Position numbers and translations under genes: made by a program. Source: Mycobacterium sp. Marseille-P9652 (GTDB lineage: Bacteria > Actinomycetota > Actinomycetes > Mycobacteriales > Mycobacteriaceae). From it: 64,000 nucleotides of DNA. Positions 17,940 to 27,196 of the stretch are shown piece after piece. Positions within the stretch are counted from its first letter, which is position 1. Every line of letters starts with the position of its first letter. Under the pieces are notes generated by a model that saw only the letters and a list, made by a program, of their open reading frames with translations, had not been told where the DNA came from and made no database searches. Location: NCBI RefSeq assembly GCF_902652685.1, contig NZ_CACRUY010000027.1, positions 1-64,000 of the forward strand, given 5' to 3'.

Positions 17940-19100
17940 GTGACAATTGGCCTGGGCATGCCGGACGCCCCGGCGCCCACTCTCGCCCCGCGGCGCAAGA
18001 CGCGCCAGCTGATGGTGCGCGACGTCGGGGTCGGCAGCGACCATCCGATCTCGGTGCAGTCCATGTGCACCACCAAGACTCATGACGTGAACTCGACGCT
18101 GCAGCAGATCGCCGAGCTGACCACCGCGGGATGCGACATCGTCCGGGTGGCCTGCCCCCGGCAGGAGGACGCCGACGCCCTCGCCACGATCGCCAAGAAG
18201 AGCCAGATTCCGGTGATCGCCGACATCCACTTCCAGCCGAAGTACATCTTCGCGGCCATCGACGCCGGGTGCGCCGCGGTGCGGGTGAACCCCGGCAACA
18301 TCAAGGAGTTCGACGGACGGGTCGGGGAGGTCGCCAAGGCCGCCGCGGCCGCCGGCATCCCGATCCGCATCGGTGTCAACGCCGGCTCGCTGGACAAGCG
18401 GTTCATGGAGAAGTACGGCAAGGCGACGCCCGAGGCGCTGGTCGAGTCGGCGCTGTGGGAGGCCTCGCTGTTCGAGGAGCACGGCTTCGGCAACATCAAG
18501 ATCAGCGTCAAGCACAACGACCCCGTCGTGATGGTCGCCGCCTACGAGATGCTGGCGGCCAAGTGCGACTACCCCCTGCACCTCGGCGTCACCGAGGCGG
18601 GCCCGGCGTTCCAGGGCACCATCAAGTCCGCCGTCGCTTTCGGCGCGCTGCTGTCGAAGGGCATCGGCGACACCATCCGGGTGTCGCTGTCGGCGCCGCC
18701 GGTCGAGGAGGTCAAGGTCGGCATCCAGATCCTGGAGTCGCTCAACCTGCGTCCGCGCGGGCTGGAGATCGTGTCGTGCCCCTCGTGCGGTCGCGCGCAG
18801 GTCGACGTCTACACGCTGGCCAACGAGGTCACCGCCGGTCTGGACGGCCTCGACGTGCCGCTGCGTGTCGCGGTGATGGGCTGCGTCGTCAACGGCCCGG
18901 GCGAGGCGCGGGAGGCCGACCTCGGCGTCGCGTCGGGAAATGGCAAGGGGCAGATCTTCGTTCGCGGCGAGGTGATCAAGACGGTCCCCGAATCGCAGAT
19001 CGTCGAGACCCTCATCGAGGAGGCCATGCGGCTTGCCGGCGAAATGGGCGGCGATAGTGGATCAGAAACGAGCGGTTCGCCGATTGTGACCGTAAGCTGA
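17940..19100 (+). CDS. ispG: 4-hydroxy-3-methylbut-2-enyl diphosphate synthase (IspG/GcpE)
   Basis: This 386-aa iron-sulfur enzyme of the MEP pathway converts MEcPP to HMBPP. The TIM barrel is recognised by [13 protein letters not shown]-type, ADIHFQPKY and [11 protein letters not shown]. The 4Fe-4S ligands lie in [12 protein letters not shown] and in [11 protein letters not shown]-type sequence near residues 270-310. The GTG at 17940 has AAAGGA about ten bases upstream. It completes the dxr-rip1-ispG cluster, so two isoprenoid steps flank the protease. Confidence 0.96.
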   Translation: MTIGLGMPDAPAPTLAPRRKTRQLMVRDVGVGSDHPISVQSMCTTKTHDVNSTLQQIAELTTAGCDIVRVACPRQEDADALATIAKKSQIPVIADIHFQPKYIFAAIDAGCAAVRVNPGNIKEFDGRVGEVAKAAAAAGIPIRIGVNAGSLDKRFMEKYGKATPEALVESALWEASLFEEHGFGNIKISVKHNDPVVMVAAYEMLAAKCDYPLHLGVTEAGPAFQGTIKSAVAFGALLSKGIGDTIRVSLSAPPVEEVKVGIQILESLNLRPRGLEIVSCPSCGRAQVDVYTLANEVTAGLDGLDVPLRVAVMGCVVNGPGEAREADLGVASGNGKGQIFVRGEVIKTVPESQIVETLIEEAMRLAGEMGGDSGSETSGSPIVTVS

Positions 19101-19154
19101 TAGGGCCAGCGCCCGTTCGCTGGTGATCCGTTCGCACCACAGAGAGTCCGCCAG

Positions 19155-20009
19155 ATGTCGGCCCCGCCCATCTTTCGCCTTGTCGGCGATCGACGGGTGT
19201 CCGTGGTGCGCGACGCCGCCGCCGTCTGGCGCGTCTTCGCCGACGACCCCGTGGGCTCGTGCATGGTCGCCGCCCGCGTCGCCGACCACGGCATCGACCC
19301 CAACTCGATCGGCGGCGAACTGTGGACGCGCCGGGGCGCGGAGGAGTCGCTGTGCTTCGCCGGCGCCAACCTCATCCCGCTGCGCGGGGCGCGTGACGAC
19401 CTGAACGCCTTCGCCGACGAGGCGATGAGCGGGACGCGCCGCTGCTCGTCACTGGTCGGCCGGGCCGACCTGGTGATGCCGATGTGGCAGCGCCTCGAGT
19501 CGGCCTGGGGTCCCGCGCGGGACGTGCGCGACAACCAGCCGCTGATGGCGCTGACGAGTCACCCCAGTTGCGACATCGACCCCGAGGTCCGCCAGGTGCG
19601 GCCCGACGAGCTGGACGCCTACCTGGTCGCGGCGGTCGACATGTTCATCGGCGAGGTCGGCGTCGACCCCCGGCTGGGCGACGGCGGCCGGGGCTACCGC
19701 CGTCGGGTGGCCAGCCTGATCGCGGCCGGGCGGGCCTGGGCCCGCTTCGACCACGGCGAGGTCATCTTCAAGGCCGAGGTCGGCTCGCAGTCGCCGGGCG
19801 TCGGGCAGATCCAGGGGGTGTGGGTGCACCCCGAGTGGCGCGGCCTGGGCCTCGGCACCCGCGGCACGGCGACCGTCGCCGCGGTCACCGTCGGGAGCGG
19901 GCGCATCGCCAGCCTGTATGTCAACAGCTTCAACACGGTCGCCCGCGCGGCGTACGCGCGCGTCGGCTTCACCGAGGTCGGCACCTTCGCGACGGTGCTG
20001 CTCGACTGA
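19155..20009 (+). CDS. GNAT N-acetyltransferase with DUF4081 domain (Rv2867c-like)
   Basis: This 284-aa protein has an N-terminal DUF4081 half and a C-terminal GNAT domain. The acetyl-CoA-binding loop is seen in GVWVHPEWRGLGLGTRGTA (about residue 225), followed by LYVNSFNTVARAAYARVGF. It follows ispG as Rv2867c does in M. tuberculosis (recalled). The substrate is unknown. The ATG at 19155 is the first in-frame start after the intergenic gap. Confidence 0.85.
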   Translation: MSAPPIFRLVGDRRVSVVRDAAAVWRVFADDPVGSCMVAARVADHGIDPNSIGGELWTRRGAEESLCFAGANLIPLRGARDDLNAFADEAMSGTRRCSSLVGRADLVMPMWQRLESAWGPARDVRDNQPLMALTSHPSCDIDPEVRQVRPDELDAYLVAAVDMFIGEVGVDPRLGDGGRGYRRRVASLIAAGRAWARFDHGEVIFKAEVGSQSPGVGQIQGVWVHPEWRGLGLGTRGTATVAAVTVGSGRIASLYVNSFNTVARAAYARVGFTEVGTFATVLLD

Positions 20010-20031
20010 GCCCGCCTTTCCTCGCCCGAGT

Positions 20032-20084
20032 GTCACGCTGGCGTGACGCTCGGCGCCCAACGTCACGCTGGCGTGACGCTCGGC
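20032..20084. repeat. Two direct copies of a 16-bp palindrome
   Basis: GTCACGCTGGCGTGAC, a 7+2+7 palindrome, occurs at 20032-20047 and 20062-20077. Each copy is followed by GCTCGGC, giving a 23-bp repeat at 30-bp period. It lies in the 170-bp gap before the penicillin-binding lipoprotein gene. It might be an operator pair or a short dispersed repeat; the trailing GACGCTCGGC resembles one arm of the element at 14939-15000. Confidence 0.85.
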
Positions 20085-20179
20085 GGCACTGCCACGACCA
20101 TTCACCAGGCGACGCATAACGATCGGGTCTCGGTGTGTCTGCGGTGGTGGGACGCCCCGAGTTCCTAACATCAGCACCA

Positions 20180-22000
20180 ATGGTCACAAAAAGAACATTT
20201 GCCTCAGTGGTCTCAGGGCTTCTCCTCGTCGGGGTCGTCGCCCTGTCGGGCTGCACGCCGCGGCCGGAAGGCCCCGGCCCCGCGGCCGAGAAGTTCCTCA
20301 AAGCCCTGTCCGTCGGCGACACCGCGACGGCGGCCCAGCTCAGTGACAACCCCAACGAGGCCCGCTCGGCGCTCAATGCGGCCTGGTCGGGGCTGCAGGC
20401 CACCCACCTCGACGCGCAGATCCTCAACGCCAAGTACGCCGAGGACACCGGAACCGTCAGCTACCGCTTCACCTGGCACCTGCCGAAGAACCGCACCTGG
20501 GCCTACGACGGCCAGCTTCAGATGGCGCGCTACGAGGGCCGCTGGGAGGTGCGCTGGGTGCCCAACGGACTGCACCCCAGGCTGGGGGAGCACCAGACGT
20601 TCGCGCTGCGCGCCGATCAGCCGCGGAGGGCCTCGGTCAACGAGCTCGGCGGCAGCGACGTCCTCGCGCCGGGCTACCTGTACCACTACACGCTCGACGC
20701 CACCCAGGCCGGCTCCGGCGCGGCGCTGATCGCGACCGCGCACGCCGTCGTCGACGTCCTGCACCCCATCAACAACGCGCTCGCCGACCCGCAACTGCTG
20801 GCCGAACAGGCCAGCTCGGCGACCGAGCCGATCGACCTGGGCGTCACGCTCAAGCCCGAGGACAACGACAAGGTCTTCCCCGCAATCGGAAAGCTGCCCG
20901 GCGTCGTGGTCACGCCCATCGCCGACATGCTGCCGACCGACCCGCACTTCGCCCCGGCCGTCGTCAACGCGGTGAAGAAGGCCGTCATCGACCAGCTCGA
21001 CGGGCAGGCCGGCTGGCGGATCGTCAGCGTCAACCAAAACGGCGTCGACGTCGCCGTGCTGCACGAGGTCGAGGGCGCGCCGGCGCCGTCGGTCTCCATC
21101 ACCCTGGACCGGGCCGTGCAGAACGCCGCCCAGCACGCGGTCGACACCCGCGGCGGCAAGGCCATGATGGTCGTGATCAAGCCCTCGACCGGGGAGATCC
21201 TCGCCATCGCGCAGAACGCGGGCGCCGACGCCGACGGCCTGCCCGCCACCACCGGCCTGTTCCCGCCCGGGTCGACGTTCAAGATGATCACCGCCGGCGC
21301 CGCCGTCGACCGCGACATGGCCACGCCCAACACCATGCTGGGCTGCCCCGGCCACATCGACATCGGGCACCGCACGGTGCCCAACTACGGCGGCTTCGAC
21401 CTCGGCGTGGTGCCGATGTCGCGCGCCTTCGCCAGTTCGTGCAACACCACCTTCGCGGAGCTGAGCAGCAGGATGCCGCCCCGCGGCCTGACGCAGGCCG
21501 CCACCCGCTACGGCATCGGGCTGGACTACACGGTCGACGGCATCACCACGGTGACGGGATCGGTGCCGCCGACGGTCGACCTGGCCGAGCGCACCGAGGA
21601 CGGGTTCGGCCAGGGCAAGGTGCTGGCCAGCCCGTTCGGCATGGCCCTGGTCGCGGCGACGGTGGCCGCCGGCAAGACCCCGGTGCCGCAGCTCATCGCC
21701 GGGCACCCGACCACGGTCGACGGCGACGACACGCCGATCTCGCCGAAGATGGTCGACGCGCTGCGCCCGATGATGCGGCTGGTCGTCACCAACGGCACCG
21801 CCAAGGAGATCGCCGGCTGCGGCGAGGTGTACGGGAAGACCGGCGAGGCCGAGTTCCCGGGCGGCTCGCACTCGTGGTTCGCGGGATACCGCGGTGACCT
21901 GGCGTTCGCGTCCCTGATCGTGGGGGGCGGCAGCTCGGAATACGCGGTGCGGATGACCAAGGTGATGTTCGAGTCGCTGCCGCCCGGCTTCCTGGCCTGA
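20180..22000 (+). CDS. Penicillin-binding lipoprotein (PBP2a-like transpeptidase, Rv2864c-like)
   Basis: This 606-aa exported lipoprotein has a signal peptide with lipobox LSGC (Cys about residue 24). An NTF2-like MecA N-terminal domain (about 30-145) and a dimerisation domain follow, then the transpeptidase domain. The active-site motifs are STFK (in PPGSTFKMI), SCN (SSCNTT) and KTG (YGKTGEAEF). It belongs to class B low-molecular-weight PBPs that cross-link peptidoglycan. M. tuberculosis Rv2864c is the likely orthologue (recalled). The ATG at 20180 starts the signal peptide directly. Confidence 0.93.
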   Translation: MVTKRTFASVVSGLLLVGVVALSGCTPRPEGPGPAAEKFLKALSVGDTATAAQLSDNPNEARSALNAAWSGLQATHLDAQILNAKYAEDTGTVSYRFTWHLPKNRTWAYDGQLQMARYEGRWEVRWVPNGLHPRLGEHQTFALRADQPRRASVNELGGSDVLAPGYLYHYTLDATQAGSGAALIATAHAVVDVLHPINNALADPQLLAEQASSATEPIDLGVTLKPEDNDKVFPAIGKLPGVVVTPIADMLPTDPHFAPAVVNAVKKAVIDQLDGQAGWRIVSVNQNGVDVAVLHEVEGAPAPSVSITLDRAVQNAAQHAVDTRGGKAMMVVIKPSTGEILAIAQNAGADADGLPATTGLFPPGSTFKMITAGAAVDRDMATPNTMLGCPGHIDIGHRTVPNYGGFDLGVVPMSRAFASSCNTTFAELSSRMPPRGLTQAATRYGIGLDYTVDGITTVTGSVPPTVDLAERTEDGFGQGKVLASPFGMALVAATVAAGKTPVPQLIAGHPTTVDGDDTPISPKMVDALRPMMRLVVTNGTAKEIAGCGEVYGKTGEAEFPGGSHSWFAGYRGDLAFASLIVGGGSSEYAVRMTKVMFESLPPGFLA

Positions 22001-22034
22001 GCCGCGGGACCGCTCACGGCGGTAAGTTGCGACC

Positions 22035-22631
22035 ATGAGTGAAACCGGTGGAGAGATGGTCGCCCCGCCGTCAGGTATGCGTATCTCAGACGCCGACCGC
22101 AACGGCACGCTGCGGCGCCTGCACAACGCCGTCGCGCTCGGGCTGATCGACATCGACGAGTTCGAGGAGCGCTCGTCGCGGGTTTCCTACGCGCGCACGC
22201 AGGGCGAGCTCGAAGGGCTGGTCGGCGACCTGCCCGGGCCCGGATCCATCGTCACCTCCGCAGCCGACCGGGTGGAACTGCGGGGCTGGGCGGGGTCGCT
22301 GAAGCGGCACGGGGAGTGGATGGTCCCGACGCGCCTGGCGCTCGTGCGCAGGCTCGGCTCGGTTGAGCTCGACCTCACCAAGGCGCGGTTCGCCGGGCCC
22401 GTCGTGGTCATCGAGCTCGACATGCGGCTCGGCTCGGTGGAGATTCGGCTGCCGGACGGCGCCAGCGCGTCGATCGATGACGTCGAGGTCTACGTGGGCA
22501 GCGCCCGCGACCGCCGCCGCGGCCCGCCGGGCGAGGGCAAGCCGCACGTCGTGCTGACCGGCCGGGTGGTGGGCGGCTCGGTGATCATCCGGGGGCCTCG
22601 CCGTTCGCTTGGGCGTCGTCTTCAACGTTGA
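22035..22631 (+). CDS. DUF1707 domain protein (Rv2862c-like)
   Basis: This 198-aa protein opens with the DUF1707 motif ([19 protein letters not shown] and [19 protein letters not shown], residues 15-60). A beta-rich C-terminal domain follows ([27 protein letters not shown]), similar to cell-wall-active antibiotic response (LiaF-like) repeats. No membrane helix is visible. It lies between the penicillin-binding lipoprotein and mapB, as in M. tuberculosis (recalled). Function is unknown, but context suggests envelope stress. Confidence 0.82.
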   Translation: MSETGGEMVAPPSGMRISDADRNGTLRRLHNAVALGLIDIDEFEERSSRVSYARTQGELEGLVGDLPGPGSIVTSAADRVELRGWAGSLKRHGEWMVPTRLALVRRLGSVELDLTKARFAGPVVVIELDMRLGSVEIRLPDGASASIDDVEVYVGSARDRRRGPPGEGKPHVVLTGRVVGGSVIIRGPRRSLGRRLQR

Positions 22632-22632
22632 T

Positions 22633-22681
22633 TCTGCGTCTACGGCGACAAAGTGCGAGAGGACCCCGCCGTACACGCAGA
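22633..22681. terminator. Hairpin between the DUF1707 gene and mapB
   Basis: The arms TCTGCGTCTACGGCG (22633-22647) and CGCCGTACACGCAGA (22667-22681) are complementary at 14 of 15 positions around a 19-nt loop. The hairpin begins two bases after the DUF1707 stop. There is no U-run, so it may be a non-canonical terminator or a processing or repeat element. Confidence 0.5.
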
Positions 22682-22717
22682 GTCAATGCCGACCAATGCC
22701 CGATTAAGCTGGTCGGC

Positions 22718-23575
22718 ATGCCCGCCCGCACCGCGCTGTCCCCCGGAGTGTTGTCCCCGACCCTGCCGGTGCCCGGCCGCATCCCGCGTCCGGAATACGC
22801 CTGGAAGCCGACCGTGCAAGAGGGCAGCGAGCCCTGGGTCCAGACGCCCGAGGTCATCGAGAAGATGCGCGTCGCCGGTCGCATCGCCGCCGGCGCGCTA
22901 CAGGAGGCGGGCAAGGCCGTCGCGCCTGGTGTGACCACCGACGAGCTCGACCGCATCGCGCACGAGTACATGGTCGACCACGGCGCCTACCCCTCGACGC
23001 TGGGCTACAAGGGATACCCGAAGTCCTGCTGCACATCGCTCAACGAGGTCATCTGCCACGGCATCCCCGACTCGACGGTCATCGAGGACGGTGACATCGT
23101 CAACATCGACGTCACCGCCTACATCGACGGGGTGCACGGCGACACCAACGCCACGTTCCTGGCCGGCGACGTCGCGGAGGAGCACCGGTTGCTCGTGGAA
23201 CGGACGCACGAGGCGACCATGCGCGCGATCAAAGCCGTCAAGCCGGGGCGGGCGCTGTCGGTCGTCGGCCGGGTGATCGAGGCGTACGCAAACCGGTTCG
23301 GCTACAACGTGGTTCGCGACTTCACCGGCCACGGCATCGGCACCACCTTCCACAACGGCCTGGTCGTGCTGCACTACGACCAGCCGTCGGTGTCGACGGT
23401 CATGCAGCCGGGTATGACGTTCACGATCGAACCGATGATCAACCTCGGCGGCCTGGACTACGAGATCTGGGACGACGGCTGGACGGTGGTGACCAAGGAC
23501 CGCAAGTGGACCGCCCAGTTCGAGCACACGCTGCTCGTCACCGACACCGGCGCCGAAATCCTGACGCTGCCGTGA
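22718..23575 (+). CDS. mapB: Methionine aminopeptidase, type I (MapB)
   Basis: The 285-aa enzyme removes N-terminal Met from nascent proteins. It has an actinobacterial N-terminal extension of about 40 residues with a PxxP-like segment ([12 protein letters not shown]). The pita-bread metalloprotease fold has metal ligands in [27 protein letters not shown] and QFEHT. MapB in M. tuberculosis is also 285 aa (recalled). The ATG at 22718 is the family start. Confidence 0.95.
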   Translation: MPARTALSPGVLSPTLPVPGRIPRPEYAWKPTVQEGSEPWVQTPEVIEKMRVAGRIAAGALQEAGKAVAPGVTTDELDRIAHEYMVDHGAYPSTLGYKGYPKSCCTSLNEVICHGIPDSTVIEDGDIVNIDVTAYIDGVHGDTNATFLAGDVAEEHRLLVERTHEATMRAIKAVKPGRALSVVGRVIEAYANRFGYNVVRDFTGHGIGTTFHNGLVVLHYDQPSVSTVMQPGMTFTIEPMINLGGLDYEIWDDGWTVVTKDRKWTAQFEHTLLVTDTGAEILTLP

Positions 23576-23588
23576 CGTTTCCGCGAGA

Positions 23589-23636
23589 AGACGCAAAAGC
23601 ACACAATTGCCCGGCGTGTCGCGTGCTTTTGCGTCT
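23589..23636. terminator. 14-bp perfect hairpin between mapB and cobQ
   Basis: AGACGCAAAAGCAC (23589-23602) and GTGCTTTTGCGTCT (23623-23636) pair perfectly around a 20-nt loop containing CAATTG. The CTTTTG in the second arm gives a short T-run. It lies 14 bases after the mapB stop and probably terminates mapB transcription in one or both directions. Confidence 0.6.
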
Positions 23637-23651
23637 GGTCGCCGTAAGTAG

Positions 23652-25154
23652 GTGAGCGGGGCGCTGCTGGTCGCGGGCACCAGCTCCGACGCGGGTAAGT
23701 CCGTCGTGGTGGCCGGCCTGTGTCGGCTGTTGCGGCGCAAGGGCGTTCGGGTCGCGCCGTTCAAGGCGCAGAACATGTCCAACAACTCGGTGGTCACCGT
23801 CGAGGGCGGCGAGATCGGGCGCGCCCAGGCGCTTCAGGCCCGGGCCGCCGGGCTCGAGCCCAGCGTGCGGTTCAACCCGATTTTGCTCAAGCCCGGCGGT
23901 GACCGGACCTCGCAGCTGGTGATCCTCGGACAGGTCGCCGAGTCGGTCACCGCGGCCGGTTACGTCACGCACCGCGACCGGCTGGCCGGCATCGTCGGCG
24001 ACCACCTGGCGAGCCTGCGCGACGAGTTCGACGCGGTGATCTGCGAGGGCGCCGGCTCACCGGCCGAAATCAACCTTCGGGCAACGGATTTGGCCAACAT
24101 GGGCCTGGCCAGGGCCGCGAACCTGCCGGTGCTGCTGGTCGGCGACATCGACCGCGGCGGCCTGCTCGCCCACCTGTTCGGGACCGTGGCGGTGCTCGAA
24201 CCCGAAGACCAGGCGCTCATCGCCGGCTTCATCGTGAACAAGTTCCGCGGCGATCCGGCGCTGCTGGAGCCGGGGCTCGAGCAACTGAAGGCGATGACGG
24301 GCCGCCCCACCTACGGCGTGCTGCCCTACACCGACGACCTGTGGCTGGACGCCGAGGACTCGCTGTCGGTGGTCGCGCACCGCGTCGTGGGCAGGCCCGC
24401 GCCGCCGCTCGGCCACGACCGGTTGCGGGTGGCCGCCGTTCGGCTGCCCCGGATCTCCAACTCCACCGACGTCGAGGCCCTGGCGTGCGAGCCGGGCGTG
24501 GTGGTGCGGTGGGTCACCGAACCCGCCGACCTGGCCGACGCCGACCTGGTCGTCCTGCCCGGCAGCAAGGCCACGGTCGCCGACCTCGCATGGCTCCGAG
24601 ATCGCGGCCTCGCCGGCGCGGTCATCGATCACGCGCGGGCCGCCAAGCCGGTGCTGGGCATCTGCGGGGGATTCCAGATGCTGTGCCGGTGCATCGACGA
24701 CCCCGTCGAATCCAGGGAGCGGGACGTTCCGGGGCTGGGCCTGCTGGACGCGGACATCGCGTTCCGGGCGCCGAAGACGCTGCGGCGCTGGTCGTCACCG
24801 CTCGCCGGCTACGAGATCCACCACGGCGCCGTCACCCGATGCGACGAGGAGCCGTGGTTCGCCGTCGGCGGCGAACCGCAGGGCGTGGAGCGCGGCGCGG
24901 TGTTCGGCACGCACTGGCACGGCCTGCTCGACAACGACGAGTTCCGCCGCGCCTGGCTGGCCCGGGTGGCCGAGGCGGCCGGACGGACGGGGTTCGTCGC
25001 CGCGCCCGACACCGACGTCGCGGCGCGGCGCGACGCCCAACTGGATACGATCGCCGACCTGCTTGCCGCGCACCTCGACGTCGACGCCGTGCTGGGCCTG
25101 CTCGACGGGCCGCCGCCGGAGCGCCCCGGGATTTCGGTCGGGCTGCGGCGCTGA
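23652..25154 (+). CDS. cobQ: Cobyric acid synthase (CobQ)
   Basis: The 500-aa amidotransferase adds four amide groups to adenosylcobyrinate a,c-diamide in cobalamin synthesis. The N-terminal dethiobiotin-synthetase-like domain has [20 protein letters not shown] and [11 protein letters not shown]. The C-terminal class I glutaminase domain has the nucleophile Cys in [11 protein letters not shown] and the catalytic His in [11 protein letters not shown]. The GTG at 23652 gives the expected N-terminus. In M. tuberculosis cobQ1 is elsewhere (Rv0255c, recalled), so its place here, far from cobO-cobB, differs. Confidence 0.95.
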   Translation: MSGALLVAGTSSDAGKSVVVAGLCRLLRRKGVRVAPFKAQNMSNNSVVTVEGGEIGRAQALQARAAGLEPSVRFNPILLKPGGDRTSQLVILGQVAESVTAAGYVTHRDRLAGIVGDHLASLRDEFDAVICEGAGSPAEINLRATDLANMGLARAANLPVLLVGDIDRGGLLAHLFGTVAVLEPEDQALIAGFIVNKFRGDPALLEPGLEQLKAMTGRPTYGVLPYTDDLWLDAEDSLSVVAHRVVGRPAPPLGHDRLRVAAVRLPRISNSTDVEALACEPGVVVRWVTEPADLADADLVVLPGSKATVADLAWLRDRGLAGAVIDHARAAKPVLGICGGFQMLCRCIDDPVESRERDVPGLGLLDADIAFRAPKTLRRWSSPLAGYEIHHGAVTRCDEEPWFAVGGEPQGVERGAVFGTHWHGLLDNDEFRRAWLARVAEAAGRTGFVAAPDTDVAARRDAQLDTIADLLAAHLDVDAVLGLLDGPPPERPGISVGLRR

Positions 25155-25223
25155 TACCGGAGGCGCTGAAGGATGAGGGCGGGGACCTCGCGCTCGCGGC
25201 CCGATTCCCTGTAGCGTGCGGGA

Positions 25224-25784
25224 GTGCCCTCGATGATGACCACGCTCGACGGGATCGCCGTTCCGGTCGCCGTGGCGGGCCCGGAAAAGGGTGTGGTCGT
25301 CCTGATTCTGGGTGACCAACAGCGCGGGCCCGCCGCCTATGACGCCGTCTGCGAGCGTCTGCACACCGCCTCGATGCGCACCGTGGTCGTCGGGTTCGAC
25401 CCGCGGCTGACCGCCAAATCGGTGATCGGGATCCTGGACGGGCTGCGGATCGGCTGGGCGGTGGTGGTCGGTGACCGGGCCGGCGCGGAGCTTGCCTGGG
25501 AGCTGGCGGCGACCCGGCTGGGCCGGTTCGTCGGCCTGGTGGTGATCGACCGGGGACACCCGGGGGTCGCCGACGCCCAGGGTGCGGTCGCAGACGAGCA
25601 CTGCCCGCCGGTCGAGGTCGGCACCACCGTGCTGGTCAGTTCGCCGGCGACGCGGAAGGTGGCCCGCGACAGCCAGCGGATGGTGTATTCCGAGTACCGC
25701 GTCGTCGAGCTCGGCCGCCGCAACGTCCAGGAGTCGACCGCCCAATTGGCGGCCGAGATCGTGTTGCGGGCCAGCACCTGGTAG
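25224..25784 (+). CDS. Alpha/beta-hydrolase-like protein lacking a nucleophile serine
   Basis: This 186-aa protein looks like a reduced alpha/beta-hydrolase fold: VVVLILGDQQRGPAAYDAV (strand-loop), RTVVVGFDPR, and VVVGDRAGAELAWELAA at the nucleophile elbow. There the G-x-S-x-G Ser would be Arg or Asp (G-D-R-A-G), so hydrolase activity is doubtful. No signal peptide is seen. The GTG at 25224 is used; MMTTLDG three codons later is an alternative. It lies just before the glnA4 operon. Function is unknown. Confidence 0.65.
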   Translation: MPSMMTTLDGIAVPVAVAGPEKGVVVLILGDQQRGPAAYDAVCERLHTASMRTVVVGFDPRLTAKSVIGILDGLRIGWAVVVGDRAGAELAWELAATRLGRFVGLVVIDRGHPGVADAQGAVADEHCPPVEVGTTVLVSSPATRKVARDSQRMVYSEYRVVELGRRNVQESTAQLAAEIVLRASTW

Positions 25785-25807
25785 CCGCTCCTGGTTGACT
25801 TGCCGTC

Positions 25808-27196
25808 ATGGCTCGCACCGATAGCTCGGGAAGTGCGCAATCCCCGCTGACGTTGGCCGCGCTCGACCAGCTAATCGGCATCGGCGAGGTCGACACCGTC
25901 GTCGTCGCGTTCCCCGACATGCAGGGCAGGCTCGTCGGAAAGCGGGTGTCGGCCCGGCTCTTCGTCGACGAGGTCGCCGCGCACGGCGCGGAGTGCTGCA
26001 GCTACCTGCTGGCCGTCGACGTCGAGATGAACACGGTCGCCGGGTATGCGATGTCGAGCTGGGACACCGGCTACGGGGACATGGTGATGACCCCGGACCT
26101 GTCCACCCTCCGGCTGCTCCCGTGGTTGCAGGGCACCGCGTGCGTCATCGCCGACCTGGCGTGGGCCGACGGCGCGCCCGTCGCCGTCGCGCCCCGGGCC
26201 GTCCTGCGCCGCCAGCTCGACCGGCTGGCCGGTCGCGGCCTGGCCGCCGATATCGCGACCGAGCTCGAGTTCATCGTGTTCGACGAGCCCTACCGGCAGG
26301 CGTGGGACCGGGGCTACCGCGGCCTTACCCCGGCCAGCGACTACAACATCGACTACGCGTTGCTGGCGTCGTCGCGGATGGAGCCGCTGCTGCGCGACAT
26401 CAGGCAGGGCATGCAGGGTGCCGGCCTGCGGTTCGAGGCCGTCAAGGGCGAGTGCAACCGTGGCCAGCAGGAGATCGGCTTCCGCTACGACGACGCGCTG
26501 GTCACCTGCGACAACCATGCCATCTACAAGAACGGCGCCAAGGAGATCGCCGACCAGCACGGCAAGAGCATCACCTTCATGGCGAAATACGATGAGCGCG
26601 AAGGCAATAGCTGCCATGTGCACCTGTCGCTGCGCGACGAGCACGGGTCGGCGGCGTTCGCCGACGGCGACGGCGCCCACGGCATGTCCGAGACGTTCCG
26701 CCGCTTCGTCGCCGGCCTACTGGCCACGCTGCCCGAGCTGACGCTGTTCCACGCGCCAAACATCAACTCCTACAAGCGCTTTGCCGACGGCAGCTTCGCG
26801 CCGACCGCGGTCGCTTGGGGGCTGGACAACCGCACCTGCGCGCTGCGGGTCGTCGGGCACGGGCGGCACGTCCGCGTCGAATGCCGGGTCCCCGGCGGCG
26901 ACGTCAATCCGTACCTGTCCGTCGCGGCGCTGATCGCGGGCGGTCTGTACGGTGTCGAGAAAGGGCTGGAGCCGCCGGAGCCCTTCGTGGGTAACGCCTA
27001 CGAGGCGGACGGGGTCGCCCGGCTGCCCGCCACGCTGGCCGAGGCGGCGGCGCTGTTCGAGGCGTCGGCGCTCGCGCGGGAGGCGTTCGGCGACGACGTG
27101 GTCGCGCACTACCTGAACAACGCGCGCGTGGAGGTGGCGGCCTTCAACGCGGCGGTCACCGACTGGGAGAGGACCCGCGGTTTTGAACGGCTCTGA
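25808..27196 (+). CDS. glnA4: Glutamine-synthetase-like gamma-glutamyl ligase (GlnA4)
   Basis: This 462-aa protein has the glutamine synthetase fold: N-terminal beta-grasp (VDTVVVAFPDMQGRLVGKRV) and the catalytic barrel with ATELEFIVFDEPYR, KGECNRGQQEIGFRY and CHVHLSLRDEHG. RRFVAGLLATLPELTLF and PNINSYKRF follow. It is the orthologue of M. tuberculosis Rv2860c (recalled), one of the GlnA-like enzymes unrelated to ammonia assimilation. Related Streptomyces enzymes gamma-glutamylate ethanolamine or polyamines. Operon partners (amidotransferase, aldehyde dehydrogenase) support polyamine or monoamine breakdown. Confidence 0.9.
   Translation: MARTDSSGSAQSPLTLAALDQLIGIGEVDTVVVAFPDMQGRLVGKRVSARLFVDEVAAHGAECCSYLLAVDVEMNTVAGYAMSSWDTGYGDMVMTPDLSTLRLLPWLQGTACVIADLAWADGAPVAVAPRAVLRRQLDRLAGRGLAADIATELEFIVFDEPYRQAWDRGYRGLTPASDYNIDYALLASSRMEPLLRDIRQGMQGAGLRFEAVKGECNRGQQEIGFRYDDALVTCDNHAIYKNGAKEIADQHGKSITFMAKYDEREGNSCHVHLSLRDEHGSAAFADGDGAHGMSETFRRFVAGLLATLPELTLFHAPNINSYKRFADGSFAPTAVAWGLDNRTCALRVVGHGRHVRVECRVPGGDVNPYLSVAALIAGGLYGVEKGLEPPEPFVGNAYEADGVARLPATLAEAAALFEASALAREAFGDDVVAHYLNNARVEVAAFNAAVTDWERTRGFERL

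Noticed and set aside
23576-23651. Cobalamin riboswitch upstream of cobQ
   Set aside because: The gap is only 76 bp, is occupied by a simple hairpin and has no B12-box sequence. No riboswitch was seen before cobO or nicT either.
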